This document shows positions 7,601 to 16,354 of a stretch of 64,000 nucleotides of DNA, piece after piece. How positions within the stretch are numbered: the stretch's first letter is position 1; every line of letters starts with the position of its first letter. The stretch lies in assembly GCA_910587685.1 (NCBI GenBank), contig CAJUMY010000003.1, positions 1 through 64,000 on the forward strand, in the 5' to 3' direction. The stretch is from an uncultured Christensenellaceae bacterium (GTDB taxonomy: Bacteria; Bacillota; Clostridia; Christensenellales; UBA3700). The translations under genes were made by a program, and so were the position numbers. A model generated the notes under the pieces. The model searched no databases, had not been told where the DNA came from, and saw only the letters and a program-made list of their open reading frames with translations.

Positions 7601-8036
7601 CGTCGAAGAGTTCCCTGAGCGCCTTGCCAATTATCAGCTCCCCTTCCTTGTCGTCTATTACCGAATACGTCGGATCTACGCCTACGGCGTCGAAATACTC
7701 CTTGATGAGACCGTTAGAGAATCCGTGGACGGTAGTTATATCCGCGCTCGACACGGAGTCTATCTGTTCGTATAAAAAGTCTCTTTCGTCATCGCCCGCT
7801 TCCCTTACCGCTTCGATGAGCGCCTTCGTGAGTTTTTCCTTTATCTCTTCGGCTATAGCGGCGTTAAACGAGAGCATGACTATCCTCGAGACGGGAGTCT
7901 TTTTATCTATTACGAGTCTCTTTACCCTCTCTATCATGACCGACGTCTTTCCGCTGCCTGCAGAAGCCGAAACGATCATATTGCCTTCGGTATTCTCTAT
8001 AGCTTTCCTTTGATCCTCGTTCCACTTCTCACTCAT
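4614..8036 (-). CDS. addA: AddA, ATP-dependent helicase/nuclease subunit A
   Basis: The 1140-residue protein is the helicase-nuclease half of AddAB, the Firmicutes counterpart of RecBCD, which resects double-strand breaks for RecA. SF1/UvrD-like motifs are clear: Walker A ASAGSGKT (24-31), motif Ia/Ib region, DEAD-type motif CVDEYQDT, and in the second core RLLYVAMTRAKNRL. The C-terminal PD-(D/E)XK nuclease shows QGILDLII, VDFKKS and QLELYRFAI, the usual D, D-x-K and Q-x-x-x-Y positions. Size matches AddA (about 1150-1240). Its ATG overlaps the addB stop by 8 nt, indicating translational coupling. Confidence 0.96.
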   Translation of the reverse strand: MSEKWNEDQRKAIENTEGNMIVSASAGSGKTSVMIERVKRLVIDKKTPVSRIVMLSFNAAIAEEIKEKLTKALIEAVREAGDDERDFLYEQIDSVSSADITTVHGFSNGLIKEYFDAVGVDPTYSVIDDKEGELIIGKALRELFDDCYREKDSEFLLLKDKLSPLGDEALKKIIKNIFVFQNALLDGDGFLDRALDENYLRPLKKAKAVRIVRDGLHRELMDAFDAVEEAYSYFRYNSSDSRYYSCVEAMYNNISKVKPSLDISDFEKIKDMNVEYQRLSSKSDDVEKSYYVRARDRYKSLVNAAQEVFPTPFAVMEKEHERDASSVIKLVELVKRFKVYYNREKKEINKLDFSDLEHYAVKILSNESIANSVREKYDYICVDEYQDTNEVQEKIVEAISSGSNLFMVGDPKQSIYKFRFTEPRIFVGKLLRYEKEEGNFAVKLNENYRSSPSVIARINSVFDVLMRTELAGLNVKSYSSLVGGLKFQDDGDSDDFQAGLYYRKSKREKPLSGVGVYRLSGDHGIEEEKSNARIEADYVAKRIKKLIGGRIYDAKLGDFRTVTFDDMAILASSRSESVKDILDILEKEYLFPIDSSPLRRKEETREVGILTSLLRVVDNSRIDLPLYTVMKVFFTFSDEELLAVRADNRDKKFFSEAVFDGEVKDAALKSKLEGFIEKFLRLRLMSQFMNVYDFLSAAIEETGYVTRLLETKGGKASLENINAFLASLKDKKHSENIASFLYACDSLELRGDTETKGESSNNAIHTSTIHQSKGLEYPIVFIIDAGRDFTPSEVYRDPYLLDKEYGIALKGFDVMNKTVYSNIMFKSLAMKAMKDEREERLRLLYVAMTRAKNRLYIVGSRTKEENGIEDFKRFTDALLYVANRDGDFRRYVEELNSPSQTDEKEADADDDICDFEGVRAFDYMPYTESEKKQFDDVFNYEYPYDEATRLSTKYTVTAINSEESDEEEYVEELYKEDSAYIGTAYHKLMENINYDADTEELLDKEFNRLLDAKIMTEEEIDLIDRSDILSCLNSDVINTAKRSRHEREKKFMMYLPLSEVKENAPDEKVIVQGILDLIIYSDNGNILVDFKKSSRKKSDLIAAYRKQLELYRFAIEKSMNIKVDKTLLYVLGRNETIEIE

Positions 8037-11000
8037 CCATATGCTCCTTTAACGCTCCGTTTATCGTGTCGATATCGGCAGAGAGCGGTTTTCTCATATT
8101 TATCTTAGACGAATATATGTCGCAAACGCACGAGTATTTGCAATATTCGCACTTCCCCTCGACAGGGCTTTTCCCGATATATCCGTCGTCTATATCCTTT
8201 ATCGCGTTATCAATGAGTCTGTCGGTATATTCTATAATTTTTCTGAATTCGTCTTTTGCCACGGCTTCGCCGTTCGCGTTTCCCTTTACTCCCGACTTTG
8301 TTTCTTTGAATGGGAATATCCTATTCGTCTGACCTTTTTTGACCATATCTTCGGCGTCGTTTGACGATATGATTCCCCTAAAAGAATATGGATTATCGTC
8401 GTCCGCCCTCTTCCTGTAACCGCTCGGCATGGGCAGATAGAATATACCTACGCTCTCTCCGTCCATATCTTTCATCAATTCGCTGAGATATATGACGAGC
8501 TGTATACGCTCTCCGTAATATATTTGTCCGAGCTTGAACTTCACGTCCGACGCGCTCTTGTAGTCGACGATATAGAATTTATCCCCGCAGGCGTCTACTC
8601 TGTCTATTGAGCCTCTCAGTCTAAATCTCTTTCCCGCGTATACTCGTATCCTGCCGTCGAAACGGTATTCCGTCTTTATCGGAACAAAATCGGTATTGTC
8701 AAGCATACCGTGTATTTTGGATACGACGAACACCGCTCTCTTTCTGAGATCGTCGACGACCCTCGAAAGCTCCGCGTCCGCGTAAATATACGGATAGTTT
8801 TCCTTCATAACGGTATCGAAAAGTTCTTCCGTTCTCGCCTTCAGTTCGGCGCGCGACAGATCGACGCTTTTACTCTCGGCGTATAGTTTTTCCAAAATAG
8901 CGTGTATGACCGTTCCCGAGTCCGCGACATTCATCTCCGCGACCTCTCTGTCCTTCACTCCGACGGCATATTGCATATACGCCATATACGGGCACTTGAA
9001 ATAATTTTCCAGTCTGCTGGCGCTCAGATTGCCCATCCCTTTTTCCTTGTCGTAGCCGAGCATTACGCCGCAAAGTCCTCTTACGTACCTCTCGTCGTTA
9101 TAATCGAACGGAACGAACTTCCCGCTGTCTTTAAGATAGCTCGCAAGTTTCTTCATTCCGTCGCTCAAAAACGCCTCTTTGTCGGAAAATTCGCCGTAAT
9201 TTTTCGCCGTGACGTAAAGAGCGTTGCCGAGCGTCGAAACGCTGTCGGGGACGCTCATTTCAAATAGCTTCGCGACGCTTTCCGTTTTGAGCGAATATAT
9301 CTTTTCAAGTTCTTTGATAACTATCGATTTGGATTTTTTACCGCCGTTTTCGAGAGAATATCCTACGACTATCCTATCTTTCGCCTTGAGCAGAAGTTCG
9401 AGAAGATAAAACCTTCCAAGCAGATTCTTATCCTTCGGCGACGGAGTTATCGAGATGTCGAGCGATGAATATACTTCGTTTTCCTGCGAGCCGATTATTC
9501 CGTGTCCCGAAGCGTCCTTTGGAACTTTATCCTGACTCATACCTGCAAAGTACATCTCTTTTACTTCGTCGTATCTGCTCTCCGAGACGTCTCCTATATA
9601 TACCGAATCGCCGAACTTCGGTATTAGAGATATGCTAACGCGTACGAGTCCCGCTAACATGACGTCTCTGAATTCTTTTAGATCCATGACTTCGTCTCCG
9701 CCTACCATCTTCATCTCTTCGAAAAATCTGAAGAGTTTCTTCGGCGCCTGCTTCGTGATCTCGCTCTCTATAACGAAGCCTTCGTCATACTCTTTCCTTG
9801 CGAAAGCGTTGATGCGTCCTATGTAATCTATTTCGTCAAGATAATGCAAAACATTATCTATATGCTCGCTCATTTTTCGCTTTTCAACGCTTTTCTCCAG
9901 TATATCGAAGCCTTTGAATATCTTCCTTCTCGTCTCGTTGAGGGCGTCGAGTGTCTCCCCTTCTCCGAGCGTAAAGTCTTCTAAAAACCGAGACCTATCT
10001 ATATTGAACTTCGCCAAATAGTTCGTAAATACGTCCCTTTCTTTATACGTTATATCGCGCATCAGTCCGTTCGAGATGAAGTCCGTAACGTCGCTCCTTC
10101 GATAGCCCGATAGAGCGGTATTCAATGCGGCGACGACGAATTTGACGCTGACAGCCTTTAGTATCGGTATCTTATCGTCGATATAATACGGGATACGGAG
10201 CCGTCCGAATACCCTATTTATCTCGTCCTTGTACGTCTCGACGTCGCTCACAGCAAGAGCTATATCTTTATATCTTATTCCTTTCTCTCTTACGCTCTTA
10301 TTTATTAAAGCGCCTATGAAGGTCAGCTCTTGCTCGACATTGTCGGCTTCGTAGAGCAAGACGTCCTTTCTAACGGGATATTCCTTGTCGTTTTGATAAC
10401 CGAACAGGTTATCGAGTATCATTCTGTTTCCGTCGTCCGCCGCTTTATTCCTCTCGACGCTGACGCTTTGCTCTAAGCTCTCCGCAATGGAAATGAGTTT
10501 CGCGCTCGTCTTCGGAAAAATTCTCCTGTTGCTGCCGTCATCCTTTTCAACGAGCGAAATATTGACTTCTTTGGAAAGACTCATTATCCTCTCGAGAAGT
10601 TTCAGTTCGGGATTTGTGAACGTATAATAATCCGACACGTATACGTAGCTGTTACGCACTGCGTCTATCTCGCCTATAATGTTAAGAAGAGCGTCGAACT
10701 TGCTCGTCGCGTCGAGATATTTCTCGGTAAGTTCTTGCATATAACTTCTGTAAAGAAGCTCTATATCATGCGTTTTGTTTTTTATGGGAATATTGTTTAT
10801 AAATTTCAGCTTTTCCGCGAGCATCTCAGGCGTTATTCCGCTGTTACGCATATCGGAAACGACTGCGAACATTTCGTCGGCAAACCCGACTTTATTCGCG
10901 CTCGAAGCGTAACGAAGCAGTTCCTTTTTATGCGCGTTTATCGCCTTTCTCATCAGCATTACCGAAGCCTGAGGCGTCAAATATCTCTTTGACTTATCAA

Positions 11001-11217
11001 TATTGAGATCGGCAAGACGCGAGAACGAGCTCACCTCTATATTAGTAACGCTCGTAAGACCCAGCTCCTCTATAACGGCTCTCTGATAGCTTAAAGAATG
11101 TCTGTCGGGAACGAGTACCAAGTGGCTCGTCCTCTCTTCGTTGTTACTGTCGATACGGCGAAGAGTTTCCCTCTTAGCTTCCTCGAAAGTCGTAGATATT
11201 ATGATATTTACGGGCAT
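8029..11217 (-). CDS. addB: AddB, ATP-dependent nuclease subunit B
   Basis: Partner of AddA: an inactivated helicase fold plus a second RecB-family nuclease stapled by an iron-sulfur cluster. The 1062-residue protein starts with a short beta strand and lacks a canonical Walker A lysine loop (STTFEEAKRET occupies that region), as in some AddB/RexB relatives. The C-terminal nuclease has SRLENYFKCPYMAY (first cluster cysteine), YIVDYKSA (D-x-K catalytic pair) and GKCEYCKYSCVCDIY, giving the C-x2-C-x5-C that completes the four-cysteine cluster. Chi recognition is assigned to AddB in Bacillus. First gene of the operon, with a promoter at 11360-11387. Confidence 0.94.
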   Translation of the reverse strand: MPVNIIISTTFEEAKRETLRRIDSNNEERTSHLVLVPDRHSLSYQRAVIEELGLTSVTNIEVSSFSRLADLNIDKSKRYLTPQASVMLMRKAINAHKKELLRYASSANKVGFADEMFAVVSDMRNSGITPEMLAEKLKFINNIPIKNKTHDIELLYRSYMQELTEKYLDATSKFDALLNIIGEIDAVRNSYVYVSDYYTFTNPELKLLERIMSLSKEVNISLVEKDDGSNRRIFPKTSAKLISIAESLEQSVSVERNKAADDGNRMILDNLFGYQNDKEYPVRKDVLLYEADNVEQELTFIGALINKSVREKGIRYKDIALAVSDVETYKDEINRVFGRLRIPYYIDDKIPILKAVSVKFVVAALNTALSGYRRSDVTDFISNGLMRDITYKERDVFTNYLAKFNIDRSRFLEDFTLGEGETLDALNETRRKIFKGFDILEKSVEKRKMSEHIDNVLHYLDEIDYIGRINAFARKEYDEGFVIESEITKQAPKKLFRFFEEMKMVGGDEVMDLKEFRDVMLAGLVRVSISLIPKFGDSVYIGDVSESRYDEVKEMYFAGMSQDKVPKDASGHGIIGSQENEVYSSLDISITPSPKDKNLLGRFYLLELLLKAKDRIVVGYSLENGGKKSKSIVIKELEKIYSLKTESVAKLFEMSVPDSVSTLGNALYVTAKNYGEFSDKEAFLSDGMKKLASYLKDSGKFVPFDYNDERYVRGLCGVMLGYDKEKGMGNLSASRLENYFKCPYMAYMQYAVGVKDREVAEMNVADSGTVIHAILEKLYAESKSVDLSRAELKARTEELFDTVMKENYPYIYADAELSRVVDDLRKRAVFVVSKIHGMLDNTDFVPIKTEYRFDGRIRVYAGKRFRLRGSIDRVDACGDKFYIVDYKSASDVKFKLGQIYYGERIQLVIYLSELMKDMDGESVGIFYLPMPSGYRKRADDDNPYSFRGIISSNDAEDMVKKGQTNRIFPFKETKSGVKGNANGEAVAKDEFRKIIEYTDRLIDNAIKDIDDGYIGKSPVEGKCEYCKYSCVCDIYSSKINMRKPLSADIDTINGALKEHMDE

Positions 11218-11359
11218 ACTCTCACCGCCTTTTATGATTTTTTACCGCGCGGGCGGAAGTAGCGTAAGTTTTTTTATTCGTCCGTGACGCTTCCATATTT
11301 CAAAACGCAGAACGAAAATACCGTCAAAGTTTAACGAATTATTCCCTTTCGCATTTTTA

Positions 11360-11387
11360 ATTGTACCATATTACCGCGATTTTTCAA
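11360..11387 (-). promoter_or_regulatory. Promoter of addBA
   Basis: Minus strand TTGAAA (11382-11387), 16 bp, TACAAT (11360-11365) with TGG extending the -10. It leaves a leader of about 135 nt before addB in which I see no strong structure. The rest of 11218-11588 holds only this and the divergent promoter. Confidence 0.7.
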
Positions 11388-11447
11388 CACTCTTTGAGCA
11401 TTTTCCGCAATTTTCATATGATTTTTCGACCTGCATATCCTTTTTAA

Positions 11448-11476
11448 TTGATTAATTTTCGATAAAACTATATAAT
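11448..11476 (+). promoter_or_regulatory. Promoter of the 11589 lipoprotein gene
   Basis: TTGATT (11448-11453), 17 bp, TATAAT (11471-11476). The transcript would have a leader of roughly 105 nt. Confidence 0.65.
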
Positions 11477-11588
11477 GATTTTATTAAGACGATAAAACCT
11501 GATAGGAACGCCGCCCATATTTACGTCAAAGTTCGCCACGAACCGAAACGTACCCGGCAAAGAGCTAATAGAATATAAGAGGTAATAC

Positions 11589-12503
11589 ATGAAAAAGAAA
11601 ATAATAACCGTTACGCTTGCAATCGTTTTGACGCTCGTCATGGCAATAACGCTCACGGCGTGCAACAATATGCCGACTCATAAGACTCTCGCTTCCCACT
11701 GGAAAGAGTATACGGAAACGTCCGTATACGACGCCGTATATTCTAAAGACGGCGTTACGAGGAAAGGAGAACTCGAAATATCTATCGAACCGTACAACGG
11801 CAGAGACCTGAGTGTATCGAGCGATAATATTCCCTCTTCCTACACCAATAATAATTTCTACGGTTTCAAAGTGACGAGCTCGCTCTCGTTTGAAGAAAAT
11901 CAGTACAAGAGCAGCGTAGTCGTCGTTGACAAGCAGTTCAAAACGCTCTATTCGTACTCTGTTTCGCATTTCCTAGTCGATCAAGACAAGACGGATAAAT
12001 ACGAGGACATAACGAGCGAGATCACGTATTCCGACAAGTCGTGCGAAGTAAAGGGTTCTATAGACGGCAAAGAAAACAACGGAAAGATAAGCTACAAGCA
12101 GTACGCTTCCTCGCCGTATTTCGATAACGCTTATTTCCCTGTAATAGTGAGAACAATGGCTCTCGGAACAAGTTCGCAGATGTCGTTCGTCACTCCGACG
12201 CCGAGAAATATGAAGACTCTCGCGCGTACGGCAACGCTGTCTTCTTCGACCTCGGACATCGAGCCTTTAATAGATATAAAAGGATTCGAACTCGAAGAGG
12301 GCGCTACCGCGGTCAAATGCTATACTTCTTCGATAGCGTCCGCAGAATCGGTACCCGGTACGGGAACTCCTATCTACTACAACATATCGTCGAAAAATTA
12401 TAAGACGGAGAGCGGAGCGGTCATTGAAAATCCCCTCATGAAGTTCGAAGAGCACGACGTAAAGTACACTCTGAAAAATATCTCCGCAGTGAAAGTAGCG
12501 TGA
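11589..12503 (+). CDS. Lipoprotein of unknown function (304 aa)
   Basis: A basic start (MKKK), a hydrophobic stretch and a lipobox LTAC put the lipidated cysteine at residue 25, so the protein should be anchored on the outer face of the membrane. The mature part is rich in Ser, Thr, Tyr and beta-prone residues, with no enzyme motif that I can recognise. Its beginning (SHWKEYTETSVYDAV) loosely resembles the mature start of the large lipoprotein at 38368-41466 (KEWTEYIDEMSAYLT), suggesting but not proving a shared family. Monocistronic, with its own promoter and a bidirectional terminator. The ATG follows AAGAGGTAATAC. Confidence 0.75.
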   Translation: MKKKIITVTLAIVLTLVMAITLTACNNMPTHKTLASHWKEYTETSVYDAVYSKDGVTRKGELEISIEPYNGRDLSVSSDNIPSSYTNNNFYGFKVTSSLSFEENQYKSSVVVVDKQFKTLYSYSVSHFLVDQDKTDKYEDITSEITYSDKSCEVKGSIDGKENNGKISYKQYASSPYFDNAYFPVIVRTMALGTSSQMSFVTPTPRNMKTLARTATLSSSTSDIEPLIDIKGFELEEGATAVKCYTSSIASAESVPGTGTPIYYNISSKNYKTESGAVIENPLMKFEEHDVKYTLKNISAVKVA

Positions 12504-12582
12504 AATAGCTCCTTTTGCAAACTAAAATAACGCGGTCGCTCAAGAATAAAATAAATTCCGACCGATACGATTTTTTTGATAA

Positions 12583-12630
12583 AAAACGCTTCTTAATACT
12601 ACGAAAAGTTTAAGAAGCGTTTTGTTTTAC
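12583..12630. terminator. Bidirectional terminator
   Basis: AAAACGCTTCTTAA (12583-12596) and TTAAGAAGCGTTTT (12610-12623) form a 14-bp stem with U-rich flanks on both strands. It ends the plus-strand lipoprotein gene and the minus-strand unit 12652-13803. Confidence 0.88.
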
Positions 12631-12651
12631 GACTGTTCGATATTCAATTAT

Positions 12652-12876
12652 TTACTCGCTCTCGATATCTCCGCTCTCGAGCCTGCTCTTGAGAAGCATA
12701 TTTTCACGGAAAAGTCTTTCGTTATCCTTACGCATATCGCTGAGAAGATTCCTATATTTATTTATTTCGCTCTCCTTTTTCTGTTCGTCAAGCAAACTCT
12801 CTATTTCGCTAACTAACTGCCTTGCTTCTATCACGAGTCTTGCGCCCTCTTCTATAAGCGCCGTTGTCTCTTCCAT
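12652..12876 (-). CDS. Small coiled-coil protein (74 aa)
   Basis: The protein is almost wholly helical, with heptad-like spacing of Leu/Ile (LIEEGARLVIEARQLVSEIE, then a second helix with DMRKDNERLFRENMLLKSRL) and an acidic end. It has no signal or membrane segment. Its ATG follows the upstream gene's TAA with no gap, and the SD (AGGGGG) lies inside that gene, so the two are translationally coupled. I do not recognise the family; a role as a structural or partner subunit of the upstream gene product is a guess from the coupling. Confidence 0.75.
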   Translation of the reverse strand: MEETTALIEEGARLVIEARQLVSEIESLLDEQKKESEINKYRNLLSDMRKDNERLFRENMLLKSRLESGDIESE

Positions 12877-13803
12877 TTACATCCCCCTTTCCTCGAAATT
12901 CAATATCTTCATATCGCCGTCAAACTCTATAGCGATCTTTTTCGTCTTAATCTCATTATTCTCCTTATACGCCGTAATTATACCGTCGCTAAGGAGCGGC
13001 GCGAACGACAGCTTTACGAGACTGCCGCAGTGGATTTCCGCAAAATATTCTTTAAGCGCGCTTTCGTCGGTTTCTTCATACATCTTATCGGCGATATAAC
13101 GGTAATCTCCCGCATATAACGCGTCTCTTATTAGTTCGCACATCATATCGCTCGGATACTCGTTCCTGTATCGGTATACGAATTCGACGCTTTCTGCGTA
13201 CCTTCCGCTATTATCTTTCGTATATACGCTCCTTTTCTCCCTGCCGAGCGTATCCTTGAGCTTTTCCGCCACGCTCACGGTGTCGCCGCTAAAATCTACG
13301 CTGTCGCCGATAACGTCGACGAGCGTTTCGAAATCGGGATCTTTTTTATATAAAGTCAAAGCCTTTTTCCCATTCGAAGTATATCTAAGCGTATATATTC
13401 CGCCGTCTGCGCTGATCTCGACGTCCTTCATATCCGCCGCATATTTTTTCACTATATATTCGCTGTCTTCTAATACTACGTGATAGTTTCCGTCGTAATA
13501 ATACGTGAAAAGAGTTTCAGTGTCTACCATTCTCTGCTCGAGCGGCCTAAAGTTCGACGAGACTTTCTTATCGTCGCTCTTTATAACGAGTTCGCCGTAT
13601 TCTCCGCCGTAATCAACGAGCGCAACGTCACGGCTCAAAAGTTTAGCTCCCGCCTTTATAAAATATCCCGAATAAATTATTCCCGCGGCATAATCCTTTA
13701 TCTCTATATCGCTATCTTCAACGAGATACGTTCGCCTGCCCTTTATCTCCTTTCCGTTGACAAACAGCTTTTTTTCGTTATTCTCAAAATACACTCTGTA
13801 CAT
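12877..13803 (-). CDS. Uncharacterised protein (308 aa), coupled to the coiled-coil gene
   Basis: No known domain is apparent to me. The sequence is rich in Asp, Tyr, Lys and Val, with beta-strand-like alternation over residues 1-200 (for example YRVYFENNEKKLFVNGKEIK near the start) and a more helical C-terminal third. There is no signal peptide and no membrane segment. I place the start at the ATG 13803 (MYRVYFEN), which follows GAGGTG by 5 nt. The frame is open four codons further to a GTG, but that GTG is part of the SD. The stop abuts the next ATG. Function unknown. Confidence 0.7.
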   Translation of the reverse strand: MYRVYFENNEKKLFVNGKEIKGRRTYLVEDSDIEIKDYAAGIIYSGYFIKAGAKLLSRDVALVDYGGEYGELVIKSDDKKVSSNFRPLEQRMVDTETLFTYYYDGNYHVVLEDSEYIVKKYAADMKDVEISADGGIYTLRYTSNGKKALTLYKKDPDFETLVDVIGDSVDFSGDTVSVAEKLKDTLGREKRSVYTKDNSGRYAESVEFVYRYRNEYPSDMMCELIRDALYAGDYRYIADKMYEETDESALKEYFAEIHCGSLVKLSFAPLLSDGIITAYKENNEIKTKKIAIEFDGDMKILNFEERGM

Positions 13804-14034
13804 ACGACACCTCACACTATTCTATGTAGAAACCGTAAAAATAATATTTTGAGACGCTTATTTTATCCCGATTTGAAGTAAATTTCATTTCAAAATATCC
13901 GATATTACAAATAATTTACCTTACGTTTACCTATAATATCGCGATAATGTGATAAAATAAAATATAGAATAAAAAACAACAAACTTGTCAGATGTGAGTT
14001 TTGACGGCAAAGACGGATACGGAGGGCTAACGGT

Positions 14035-14787
14035 ATGCTTACATTCAATAATGCCGTTGCGGCGATAGCGACGGAAGATATGATACTTGTAATAGTGGGA
14101 TTATGTTTTTTACCCGCTCTTATTTGGATGCTCGTCAGCAGCGTCAAAGTCAATTCGGTATTCAGACGCTACAGCAAAGTAAAATCGCGCTCTAACATGA
14201 CGGGCGCGGAAGTCGCAAGAAAGATACTCGCCGAAGCGGGACTCTATAACGTAAGAATAGAGCCGTGTAAAGGAAATCTTACCGATCATTACGATCCGCG
14301 TTCCGACACGGTTTTCCTGTCCGAGTCTACGTTCTCCTCTACTTCTGTCGCGGCTCACGGCGTAGCGGCTCACGAAGTCGGACACGCAATGCAATACGCC
14401 TCGTCTTACGCTCCCGTAAAGATGCGAACTGCGCTCGTTCCGATACTGAGCTTTTCATCGAAATTCACTTTCCCGCTTCTAATGTTTTCGATAATATTGG
14501 AGATCTTTATGGGATTCAATATGGTCTCCAACGCGTTGCTTGCAGTATCTATCGCGATCTACGGACTCTATACGCTGTTCTCGCTGATCACTCTGCCCGT
14601 AGAATACAACGCGTCGAGCCGAGCGAAAAAGATGCTCCTAAAGTGCGGGATCCTCGACTCGGAGGAAGTGGGCTATACGTCCAAAGTACTCGGAGCGGCG
14701 GCTCAAACTTATCTTGCGAGTTTCGTATTCTCTTTCCTTCAGTTCTTAAGACTGCTCTCGCTGCTTCTCATAAGAAGACGCGACTAG
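14035..14787 (+). CDS. yugP: YugP-type putative membrane zinc metallopeptidase
   Basis: The 250-residue protein has an N-terminal membrane segment (about 16-36), a zinc site HEVGH (113-117, then AMQ) preceded by AAHGVAAHE, and at least two more membrane segments (about 147-165 and 170-190). The downstream VEYNASSRAKKML is typical of the YugP/DUF2268-like neutral zinc metallopeptidase family, where its glutamate may be a third ligand. It should act at the membrane; substrates are unknown. Start ATG follows GGAGGG by 8 nt. Single gene with a strong terminator at 14824-14858. Confidence 0.87.
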   Translation: MLTFNNAVAAIATEDMILVIVGLCFLPALIWMLVSSVKVNSVFRRYSKVKSRSNMTGAEVARKILAEAGLYNVRIEPCKGNLTDHYDPRSDTVFLSESTFSSTSVAAHGVAAHEVGHAMQYASSYAPVKMRTALVPILSFSSKFTFPLLMFSIILEIFMGFNMVSNALLAVSIAIYGLYTLFSLITLPVEYNASSRAKKMLLKCGILDSEEVGYTSKVLGAAAQTYLASFVFSFLQFLRLLSLLLIRRRD

Positions 14788-14823
14788 ATATTCAAAACGC
14801 ATCAAATCAAAATGGAAACAGAT

Positions 14824-14858
14824 AAGTCCGACGATAATCGTCGGACTTGTTGTTTTAT
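14824..14858 (+). terminator. Terminator of the yugP-like gene
   Basis: AAGTCCGACGAT and ATCGTCGGACTT (14824-14848) almost touch, forming a long GC-containing hairpin with a tight loop, followed by GTTGTTTTATT. Confidence 0.85.
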
Positions 14859-14907
14859 TAAAATAGTTATGAAATTCAACAAATAAAGTTTAACCTAAAC
14901 TTATATC

Positions 14908-15351
14908 TTAAAGAGCAGTTACGTCGATATTTATTTTGCACGAGATATTGGCGTAAAGTTTTATTTCTATCTCGTAAACGCCGAGATTTTTGATAGCATC
15001 CTTGATCATTATCTTCTTTTTATCAATGTCGTAACCTGCGCTTAAAAGAGCGTCCGATACGTCTTTATTCGTGACCGAGCCGAATATCTTGCCGTTCTCG
15101 CCCGAACGTATCTTTACGTTCACGGTCTTTCCGTTAAGCTCCTTGCTCATAGCGAGCATATCCTGTCTTTCCTTTTCCTTTCTGGCTTCGTCAGCCTTCT
15201 TTCTCTGCAAATTATCGTTTATCTTAGACGGCGTACCGAGCTCTGCAAGACCCTTTTTTATTAGGAAATTCTTACCGTAACCGTCATTGACTTCCACAAT
15301 ATCTCCCTTCTTTCCGAGAGATTTAACGTCGGCTAATAATATGATTTTCAT
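14908..15351 (-). CDS. rplI: Ribosomal protein bL9
   Basis: The 147-residue sequence has the L9 N-terminal domain (MKIILLADVKSLGKKGD, then VNDGYGKNFLIKKGLA), the long connecting helix (lysine/glutamate/alanine rich) and the C-terminal domain with SGENGKIFGSVTNKD. L9 binds 23S helix 76 and limits frameshifting. The start at 15351 is set by AAGGAG 6 nt upstream and by the family's N-terminus; the frame is open 43 codons further without family similarity. It is not beside rpsF, ssb, rpsR or dnaB as often in Firmicutes, and has its own promoter with a long structured leader. Confidence 0.96.
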   Translation of the reverse strand: MKIILLADVKSLGKKGDIVEVNDGYGKNFLIKKGLAELGTPSKINDNLQRKKADEARKEKERQDMLAMSKELNGKTVNVKIRSGENGKIFGSVTNKDVSDALLSAGYDIDKKKIMIKDAIKNLGVYEIEIKLYANISCKINIDVTAL

Positions 15352-15394
15352 GTCAGTCTCCTTTTTCTTTTTATGAAAAGTTACCTCAAACGAT

Positions 15395-15429
15395 TTCTTC
15401 AACAAAACGCTTTCAAAACCGTTGAAGAA
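15395..15429 (-). promoter_or_regulatory. Stem-loop in the rplI 5' leader
   Basis: TTCTTCAAC (15429-15421) pairs with GTTGAAGAA (15403-15395) around a 17-nt loop, ending about 45 nt before the rplI start. The leader totals about 165 nt, long for a single ribosomal protein gene. Autogenous control by L9 is conceivable but unsupported. Confidence 0.4.
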
Positions 15430-15517
15430 TACGCGCTTTGAAGGACTCGTTTTCACAAGCGAAGTTACGCTTAAATACAACGCCTAAGCGTTATCAAATG
15501 CGTTTCTTATAGTTCTA

Positions 15518-15546
15518 ATTCTACCACATATAGAGCGATAATACAA
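15518..15546 (-). promoter_or_regulatory. Promoter of rplI
   Basis: Minus strand TTGTAT (15541-15546), 17 bp, TAGAAT (15518-15523), with a TGG extension of the -10. Confidence 0.55.
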
Positions 15547-15630
15547 GTAGTGATGAGAACTTTTAACAAATTTTACCTCTCCGGTAATAAAAAAAACAAT
15601 TACGCTAATACTCATAACGGAGGCAAAAAT

Positions 15631-15945
15631 ATGAAAGGATTAAAATGTACTACGACTAACTGCGAACTAAATTACGCTTGTCACTGTCAGGCAGGCGTTA
15701 TCAATATCAGCCAAAACGCAGTGTGCAACACCAAAATAAAAAAAGGATTCCTCCCCATTAAAGAGGAATATTCAAACTTCGAAGCCGCAAACGAATTCGA
15801 CTACGATGAAAACGACGACGTACTTATCCAGTGCGACTCGGTAAAGTGTATATACAACAACGACCATATATGCTCTGCGGATCTCGTCAACGTCAAAGAC
15901 GGCATAATCAAGACCAAGTGCGTCACGAAAAAAATATTGAATTAA
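15631..15945 (+). CDS. Cysteine-rich protein with two DUF1540 modules
   Basis: The 104-residue protein carries two copies of the DUF1540 cysteine pattern. The first is CTTTNCELNYACHCQA with a further C at residue 32. The second is CDSVKCIYNNDHICSADLV, with a last C in IKTKC. The spacing suggests metal, probably zinc, binding. DUF1540 proteins are common in Clostridia and Bacilli, some of them expressed during sporulation; their biochemical role is unknown. I start it at ATG 15631, preceded by GGAGG. The frame extends upstream by 27 codons with no SD. No signal peptide. It appears monocistronic. Confidence 0.85.
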   Translation: MKGLKCTTTNCELNYACHCQAGVINISQNAVCNTKIKKGFLPIKEEYSNFEAANEFDYDENDDVLIQCDSVKCIYNNDHICSADLVNVKDGIIKTKCVTKKILN

Positions 15946-16354
15946 CGGCTGACAAAATATCTTACTTCTTTTGAAATCATCAATTTTCAAAAGAAGATAC
16001 ATAAAAAAGCTATATATATGTAGTGTAGTTTTTATAGATCAAATATCTTACTTCGTATTTTCAAACGTTATTATTCAGAAATTTCGAAACATTATATTTT
16101 ATAAAACGATTTTCACTGTCAATAGAATGATCGATTTTGCATATAAATTTCATACATCAATAAGCCGATAGCTTATATTTGTACGGCTATTATTTGATGC
16201 GCCGTCCTTTCGCCGCATAATAACAAAAAAGACGCTGACTAAGGGTATCTGTGGCAAAGAAATAACGCGCTATCTTCGCTTGCGAAGTATAGTGCGCTAT
16301 ACTTATAAAAGAATATAAAGATAAATTTAAGTTTACTTAATAAAATCGAATGCG
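15946..16354. other. Intergenic region with two inverted repeats
   Basis: No gene is seen. CTTCTTTTGAAA (15965-15976) and TTTCAAAAGAAG (15985-15996) form a 12-bp hairpin 20 nt after the DUF1540 gene, without a U-run on either side. A denser structure at 16266-16302 combines GCGCTAT-CTTCGC/GCGAAG-ATAG-GCGC with the overlapping palindrome AGTATAG-TGCG-CTATACT. On the minus strand it is followed by GTTATTTCTTTG and may end the flavodoxin-fold gene. Confidence 0.5.
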